Below, in pieces: positions 6,277-10,742 of a stretch of DNA of 10,742 nt; the stretch's first letter is position 1; each line of letters starts with the position of its first letter. A program made the position numbers and the translations under genes. Origin of the DNA: UBA6165 sp044233745 (GTDB lineage: Bacteria; Bacteroidota; Bacteroidia; Flavobacteriales_D; Crocinitomicaceae); the NCBI GenBank assembly GCA_044233745.1, contig JBIIJN010000081.1, positions 1 through 10,742 of the forward strand, in the 5' to 3' direction. The notes beneath the pieces are model-generated. The model saw only the letters and a program-made list of their open reading frames with translations, was not told the DNA's origin and ran no database searches.

Positions 6277-8082
6277 TCAATTCACAAAATCCCAGCTCAG
6301 ACCCATTCTGATAAAAAACGGACGAAATGCGATTCCTTCTACCATGGATGTGCGGGCTTCGAACAAAGTGTTGATGCGATTCACAGAAACAAAAAAGCGG
6401 AATCGATCCATTTGTAAATTCACGAAGGCGTTGAGCATCATGTTAGTGGATGGCAACAGTGGATTGGCAGTATTTTGCGCAAACACGCCCAATTCGGGTT
6501 GATAGGCAAAAACTTGGTAGCCATCAAAATAGTGAAAATCAACACCCGTGGCAACTTTCAAACGCTGGGCCTTGAACAAAGCTCCATCAAGGAAAAGTCG
6601 TGTGTTCAAATGATAATCAGGCGCTCCGAGAAGTTGTTTTTCTCCGGTGAAATAGCGGGCACTCCCCTGCCAAACCAATTTTTTCCATTGCACGTTCCAA
6701 GATAAACTGGGCGACAAGAACTGTTGCTGCCCATCAAAATTCCAAGCTGCGTTTTGCAAATAATAGAGATTCGTGACATTCATATACGCCAAACCTGCCT
6801 GCATTTTATGTTTCTTGCCGTAGCCGATTTGTCCCTCGAGTTTGAAGCGCGTGGTAGGATTGATGGATTGATTCGAATAATCGTATTCCACAGCATTTCC
6901 GCGGTACAAGAGTTGGAAAAACTCGGGAAATGTACGGTCAAAAAGCATGTTTCCACCAACATTCAACTTATCAGTAAAACCATAAGTGATTCTCGCAAAA
7001 TTCTGAAACTCACCGGGTGTTCCCAATAAAAAATAGCGCACCTTGGCATCCAAATCAAGCCCTTTCTTATTGAATTTCAGTGCGCCCACCAAATATCCAT
7101 CTAAACGTTCTGCGCGTTTTCCAAAATTGTAATATTGGAAAAAATCAAAAACAAATCCGCCATAAATTTGCATGCCTAAAGCCTTGAATTGCAGTCCGTT
7201 TTCTAACAAGATGTGTGGCTCCTCCCAAGAATCGCGCGTTCTCATGGAGTCGATCAACCAATTTGGATAGTTCTGACCAATCAAAGAATCCTGAAATCGG
7301 CGCTGAAAAGTATGAAAACTGGGTTGCAGAACATATTTCAAAGATTTGGTAGAATCCTCCACCAGCGCATATTCTGTTCGCCATGAAACCTGAGCGCGTC
7401 TTGTTCTAACGGATGCATTTGCGCGATTCGCTGGAACCTGAATCAACAAAGCATTGTTATTCAACAAGTTTGTGCTGTCCAATCCAAAATTCTCGAGATA
7501 ATTATCAAAGCCAAAATAAGCTTCCAAAAACGAATTGATTTTGCCTTTGTGGTAGTGCAAATTCAGGGAAACATCATTGCTCAAAACCTCTGAACGGCGC
7601 ATCAAAAACCCAGCACTTGGTCTATCGCTAACGGCACGGTGCAAACGAAAAGAAAGGTTAAAATTCTTGCCTATATTTTGTGCATAACGCAGGTCCAAAA
7701 GTTGCTCTCCGCCTCCACCAAAGGAATAATAAAATCCGGCATAAGGCAAAGCTGTGTATTGATAATTGGCGCGATAAACAGGTCGTTCATCCACGAAAAA
7801 GTAGCGATAGGTACCGAAATTATTCAAAGTCTGAAAATATGGCAAGACTCCCCTACCATTGTTAAAATAACTCGGAAATTGACCGTAATACGCCACATCC
7901 ATCGAATCAATATGTCGGGTTCCGCTGCGGTGTTCAAAGAATAAAGTGTCAATTTGCGGTGTGAAACTTGTGCGATTCACAAAATCGAATTGGGCATTGG
8001 TCGAAACACCCACGAGCACCAGACATAGGACTCCTAGGAACTTGCGAACCTTCAGGAGGGCATATTTTTCTTTATTTCCCAT
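6277..8082 (-). CDS. Putative outer-membrane porin (Bacteroidota beta-barrel family)
   Basis: A 601-residue secreted protein. A basic N-terminus and hydrophobic core (about 11-27) end in STNA, with likely signal peptidase I cleavage near residue 30. The rest is alternating polar/aromatic sequence typical of amphipathic beta strands, with many Tyr/Phe/Trp girdle residues (for example TYRYFFVDERPVYRANYQYT at 91-110). It ends in a strand FFIRMGLSWDF followed by only two residues, as expected of a BAM-assembled barrel. Size and features fit the Bacteroidota 'putative porin' family (Pfam Porin_10 type). What passes through it is unknown. The ATG at 8082 lies inside the end of folD (11-base overlap), so translation is probably coupled to folD. 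There is no SusC-style plug domain or TonB box, hence a general porin rather than a receptor. Confidence 0.8.
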   Translation of the reverse strand: MGNKEKYALLKVRKFLGVLCLVLVGVSTNAQFDFVNRTSFTPQIDTLFFEHRSGTRHIDSMDVAYYGQFPSYFNNGRGVLPYFQTLNNFGTYRYFFVDERPVYRANYQYTALPYAGFYYSFGGGGEQLLDLRYAQNIGKNFNLSFRLHRAVSDRPSAGFLMRRSEVLSNDVSLNLHYHKGKINSFLEAYFGFDNYLENFGLDSTNLLNNNALLIQVPANRANASVRTRRAQVSWRTEYALVEDSTKSLKYVLQPSFHTFQRRFQDSLIGQNYPNWLIDSMRTRDSWEEPHILLENGLQFKALGMQIYGGFVFDFFQYYNFGKRAERLDGYLVGALKFNKKGLDLDAKVRYFLLGTPGEFQNFARITYGFTDKLNVGGNMLFDRTFPEFFQLLYRGNAVEYDYSNQSINPTTRFKLEGQIGYGKKHKMQAGLAYMNVTNLYYLQNAAWNFDGQQQFLSPSLSWNVQWKKLVWQGSARYFTGEKQLLGAPDYHLNTRLFLDGALFKAQRLKVATGVDFHYFDGYQVFAYQPELGVFAQNTANPLLPSTNMMLNAFVNLQMDRFRFFVSVNRINTLFEARTSMVEGIAFRPFFIRMGLSWDFVN

Positions 8083-8950
8083 TCAGCTCGAGCGCTCGGA
8101 AAGTATTCATCATCAAAGAAACAATGGTCATGGGACCCACACCACCAGGAACAGGAGTCATGGCCGATGCTAACGGGGAAACGTCTGCGAAATCGACATC
8201 GCCGCAAAGTCGCCAGCCGCGTTCTCGAGATGGGTCATCAATGCGCGTTGTGCCCACATCAATTACCACTGCACCGGGCTTCACCATGTCTTTGGTAATG
8301 AAACCAGGTTTACCCAAAGCTGCAACTAAAATATCGGCTGAAGCACATAGTTCATGCAAATTTTTGGTTCGAGAATGTGCCAAAGTAACAGTACAATTGC
8401 CAGGATTCGTATTTCTACTTAACATGATGCTGAGTGGTGTTCCAACGATATTACTTCTACCCACAATAACACAGTGTTTACCAGCGGTTTCGATGTTGTT
8501 TCGTTTCAACAATTCCATGATTCCAGCAGGCGTTGCAGGTAAAAAACCGGGCAAACCGAGCACCATATTACCAAGATTTATTGGGTGAAAACCATCCACA
8601 TCTTTCATTGGGTCGATGGCGCGCGTAATTTTCAGTTCATCGATATGTTTGGGTAAGGGAAGCTGCACAATGAAACCATCAATTTCGGGGTTGTTGTTTA
8701 AATCTTGTACCACTTGAAGCAATTCATCTTCCGAAATATGATCATCATAACGCAGGAGCGTGCTTTGGTAGCCAATTTCTTCGCAGGCTTTCACTTTTGC
8801 GCCCACATAAGTTAGCGAACCGCCGTCGTTTCCAACCAAAACAGCAGCAAGATGTGGTATTTTTTGTCCATTCGCTTTTCGTTTTGCAACTTTATCTGCA
8901 AGTTCCAGCTTAATTTCTTCTGCGGTTTTTTTACCGTTGAGCAACAACAT
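8072..8950 (-). CDS. folD: Bifunctional methylenetetrahydrofolate dehydrogenase/methenyltetrahydrofolate cyclohydrolase
   Basis: FolD interconverts 5,10-methylene-THF, 5,10-methenyl-THF and 10-formyl-THF in the cytosol, supplying one-carbon units for purines and initiator formyl-Met. With the start used here it has 292 residues, the usual length. It shows SLTYVGAKVKACEEIG (45-60) with the catalytic Tyr48 and Lys52, IVQLPLP (94-100) with Gln96, KDVDGFHPIN (116-125) with Asp119, PATPAGIMELL (138-148), the nucleotide-binding GRSNIVGTP (164-172), and PVPGGVGPMT (266-275). All key positions are intact. The frame could run 16 codons further to a TTG at 8998, but that stretch would cross the promoter -7 box at 8966-8973, and MLLLNGKK is the usual family N-terminus, so ATG at 8950 is chosen. 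The porin gene follows with an 11-base overlap. Confidence 0.97.
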   Translation of the reverse strand: MLLLNGKKTAEEIKLELADKVAKRKANGQKIPHLAAVLVGNDGGSLTYVGAKVKACEEIGYQSTLLRYDDHISEDELLQVVQDLNNNPEIDGFIVQLPLPKHIDELKITRAIDPMKDVDGFHPINLGNMVLGLPGFLPATPAGIMELLKRNNIETAGKHCVIVGRSNIVGTPLSIMLSRNTNPGNCTVTLAHSRTKNLHELCASADILVAALGKPGFITKDMVKPGAVVIDVGTTRIDDPSRERGWRLCGDVDFADVSPLASAMTPVPGGVGPMTIVSLMMNTFRALELNGK

Positions 8951-8960
8951 AAATTGAAAT

Positions 8961-9032
8961 TTTGACAAAGATAGGAAGATAAAGGCTAAAATCAGCAATG
9001 ATTAAAAACTTATCACAATTTGATTATTTTTG
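8961..9032 (+). promoter_or_regulatory. Candidate xseA promoter region (two alternatives)
   Basis: Two candidate signals lie in this stretch. TATTTTTG at 9025-9032 matches TAnnTTTG fully but ends four bases before the ATG at 9037, so its transcript would be leaderless or nearly so. Farther up, TTTGACA (8961-8967) and TAAAAT (8987-8992) are 19 bases apart and would give a leader of about 40 bases; the first of these overlaps the folD -7 box on the other strand. The sequence does not decide between them. Confidence 0.35.
8966..8995 (-). promoter_or_regulatory. Probable folD promoter
   Basis: On the minus strand TATCTTTG (8973-8966) is a full match to the Bacteroidota TAnnTTTG -7 box. CTG, one base off TTG, stands exactly 19 bases upstream (8995-8993) where the -33 element is expected. 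Transcription would start near 8960, about ten bases before the ATG at 8950. Confidence 0.6.
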
Positions 9033-9036
9033 TGGC

Positions 9037-10431
9037 ATGAATGATGAACGGAAAATATACACGCTCACCCAGCTGACCACGTCGTTGGAGCAGTTCATCA
9101 TGAAGAATTTCGGGGCAAGCGCTTATTGGGTTGCCGCAGAAATCACCAAATTCAACAACAAAGGCGGACATTTATATTTGGAATTGGCGGATAGCACCGA
9201 CGGACAGTTGCTTTCACAATTCAACGCTCATTTTTGGTACACCAATCGACAAAAAGCCGTGCAACAATACGGTTCGTCCATCGAAGACGTGATGCAAGTG
9301 GGCAACAAAGTGCTTTTTTTGGTCCGCATTGACTACCACAAGATTTTCGGATTGAAATTGAATATCTTAGAAATCGATCCGAGCTATTCTTACGGTAAAA
9401 TGGAGCGTCAAAAGCAAATGACGATTGAAAAATTAAAGTCGGAGGGCTTGTTTGGACTTCAAAAAAAGCTAACAATCAAACAAATCAGTCGAAAAATTGC
9501 GTTGATTTCCTCACCTGAAACTTCGGGTTATCGCGATTTTATGAACGAACTTTTTGAAAATACTTTATACACCAATTTCAAAGTCAAAGTTTTTCCATCG
9601 TCTGTTCAGGGCAACGAAGCCAAGCACGCACTCATTAAGCAAATCCTTGAAGCACAACAATATGATGTGGATGCTTTGGTGATTATTCGTGGTGGAGGAA
9701 GCAAAACAGATTTGAATGTTTTCAACGATTATGATTTGTGTAAAGCCATTTGCCTCTGCCCAATTCCCATTATTACAGGCATTGGTCATGAAACGGATGA
9801 TGTGGTTGCTGCGCATGTCAGTCGATTGGATTGTATCACACCTACCGCAGCAGGCAAACATTTTTATATTCAGGTGAGCAGTTTTTTAAGTGAATTGCGC
9901 ACCAATTTCGATCAAATTCTACAAAAGTCATTGATATTGCTGCAGAGCCATCACTTAGAATTTTATGATTTGCAAAAAAGATTGGGATTTTGGAGTAAGG
10001 AACTGCTGCAAACACAGAAATATGAGCTCGAAGATTTGACGCAGCATTTGCACCGCATTGTACATTTTAATGTGATTAGCAAATTTCAAGATTTAGAAAT
10101 GTTGTTGGCGCAAATTCATAACCAAATCGCATCGAAAATTGAATTGGAAAATAAAGTAATCTTGCCGGCGCTTTTGGAACGTATCAACACATCTGTTGGC
10201 TACAAAATACAACAAGAAAAACTCGAAATTCAGCAATTGGATACACTTTTGGATGTTTTGAATCCGATGCAATTGCTAAAAAAAGGCTATACTCTGAGCA
10301 GCATCAACAACACAGATGTCTTGCATTTCGACCAAATTGCAGTTGGTGAAAAAATGACCACTTTGAGTTATAAACACATCATTACCAGTATTATTGAAGA
10401 AATAAAACCGAATCAACATGAGCAAGAATAA
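9037..10431 (+). CDS. xseA: Exodeoxyribonuclease VII large subunit
   Basis: Catalytic subunit of exodeoxyribonuclease VII, which degrades single-stranded DNA from both ends to oligonucleotides during repair and processing. The 464 residues (from ATG 9037) hold an N-terminal OB domain (about 7-115, with WVAAEITKFNNKGGHLYLEL at 31-50). The catalytic domain carries KIALISSPETSGYRDF (153-168) with the probable active-site Asp167, FPSSVQGNEA (186-195), IIRGGGSKTDLNVFNDYDL (216-234) with Arg218, and GIGHETD (248-254) with His251 and Asp254. A long helical C-terminal region (about 275-420) presumably binds XseB. The frame extends upstream to an ATG at 8998, but IYTLTQL soon after MNDERK is the normal family N-terminus. 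The first catalytic motif departs from the textbook S-x-TGAAIRD form. xseB overlaps the 3' end by 14 bases. Confidence 0.95.
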   Translation: MNDERKIYTLTQLTTSLEQFIMKNFGASAYWVAAEITKFNNKGGHLYLELADSTDGQLLSQFNAHFWYTNRQKAVQQYGSSIEDVMQVGNKVLFLVRIDYHKIFGLKLNILEIDPSYSYGKMERQKQMTIEKLKSEGLFGLQKKLTIKQISRKIALISSPETSGYRDFMNELFENTLYTNFKVKVFPSSVQGNEAKHALIKQILEAQQYDVDALVIIRGGGSKTDLNVFNDYDLCKAICLCPIPIITGIGHETDDVVAAHVSRLDCITPTAAGKHFYIQVSSFLSELRTNFDQILQKSLILLQSHHLEFYDLQKRLGFWSKELLQTQKYELEDLTQHLHRIVHFNVISKFQDLEMLLAQIHNQIASKIELENKVILPALLERINTSVGYKIQQEKLEIQQLDTLLDVLNPMQLLKKGYTLSSINNTDVLHFDQIAVGEKMTTLSYKHIITSIIEEIKPNQHEQE

Positions 10432-10642
10432 AGATTTAACTTACGAAACAGCACTCGCGCAATTGCAAAACATCGTAAAAAACCTTGAAAATAGGGATAT
10501 TAAAATCGATGATTTGGCAAGCAAGGTGAGTGAAGCCAAAAGTCTGGTCGATTTCTGTCGCGAAAAACTTAGTAAAACTGAGGAAGAAATCAACAAAATT
10601 ATTCGTCCTGCAATTAATGAAGAAGATATGTTTGAGGAATAA
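10418..10642 (+). CDS. xseB: Exodeoxyribonuclease VII small subunit
   Basis: Small helical subunit that binds the long C-terminal helices of XseA to form active exonuclease VII. At 74 residues it is normal length. Family features are the opening LTYETALAQLQNIVKNLEN (7-25), the central IKIDDLASKVSEAKSL (28-43), and the conserved FCREKLSKTEEEI stretch (46-58), ending in an acidic tail (EEDMFEE). The ATG at 10418 lies within the last codons of xseA, in a different frame, and the 14-base overlap indicates translational coupling that would keep the subunits balanced. The bases after its stop contain no U-tract terminator in this direction, though the hairpin at 10690-10712 could also stop transcription from this side. 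Confidence 0.95.
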   Translation: MSKNKDLTYETALAQLQNIVKNLENRDIKIDDLASKVSEAKSLVDFCREKLSKTEEEINKIIRPAINEEDMFEE

Positions 10643-10682
10643 GACGAGTTTTAACGCAGAAACTTACAGTCAAACTAAGGTA

Positions 10683-10712
10683 CAAAAAAAGGCTGCCTGA
10701 ATCAGACAGCCT
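10683..10712 (-). terminator. Rho-independent terminator of an unseen gene to the right
   Basis: On the minus strand AGGCTG (10712-10707) pairs with CAGCCT (10695-10690). The stem continues past one mismatch with CTG/CAG around a small loop, and is followed by seven T (10690-10684). It must end a minus-strand transcript coming from beyond position 10742, convergent with xseB. A possible stop codon of that gene (TAA, plus-strand 10737-10739) is visible, but too little is left to identify it. Confidence 0.75.
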
Positions 10713-10742
10713 AAGCAATATTTCTGGGTAAAATTCTTAACC

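Noticed and set aside
6151..6417. Plus-strand open frame of 88 codons starting MGRGSGYSLQSF
   Set aside because: It runs through the structured repeat and then antisense into the porin gene. Its start is the repeat itself, and such frames are typical false genes over this element.
7968..8588. Plus-strand open frame of 206 codons antisense to folD and the porin start
   Set aside because: It is a shadow of the strongly supported folD and porin genes, with no recognisable domain and no promoter or start signal.
10713..10742. Partial coding end of a minus-strand gene at the right edge
   Set aside because: A TAA and an upstream terminator arrangement are suggestive, but only a few bases remain, which is not enough to call a gene.

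Overview
This window reads as a piece of ordinary chromosome from a member of the Bacteroidota (Flavobacteriia/Sphingobacteriia-like). Four things point that way: AT-rich DNA with weak Shine-Dalgarno signals; several upstream TAnnTTTG boxes, the -7 element of the Bacteroidota primary sigma factor; a 601-residue outer-membrane beta-barrel of the Bacteroidota 'putative porin' kind; and an intergenic structured repeat that I recall from other Bacteroidota genomes. I see no phage, transposase, CRISPR array, toxin-antitoxin pair, tRNA or rRNA.

Layout, left to right. (1) On the minus strand, ridA (enamine/imine deaminase) is followed with almost no gap by a family 2 glycosyltransferase that runs off the left edge. 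(2) On the plus strand, divergent from ridA, lies a lone glutamine amidotransferase of the PabA/TrpG type. It meets the next operon head-on across about 250 bases carrying a 10-bp inverted repeat and two oppositely oriented terminators. (3) A minus-strand three-gene operon encodes an 86-aa helical protein, a YuaF/NfeD-like OB-fold membrane protein and a flotillin, which together suggest a membrane-microdomain module. (4) A plus-strand UMF1-family MFS transporter follows, then about 250 noncoding bases holding the structured repeat. (5) On the minus strand, folD overlaps the downstream porin gene by 11 bases. (6) Divergent from folD are xseA and xseB, overlapping by 14 bases, which encode both subunits of exodeoxyribonuclease VII. 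A terminator for an unseen minus-strand gene closes the window.

Functionally this is mostly housekeeping: folate one-carbon metabolism (folD, and possibly the PabA-type protein), DNA repair (xseAB), metabolite damage control (ridA), and envelope or membrane organisation (flotillin operon, porin, glycosyltransferase, transporter). I found no convincing new multi-gene system. The points most worth a second look are the structured repeat at about 6134-6241, the non-ATG glycosyltransferase start just behind the ridA stop codon, the small conserved-looking first gene of the flotillin operon, the 11-residue periodicity inside the flotillin, and the compact folD/xseA divergent promoter region.
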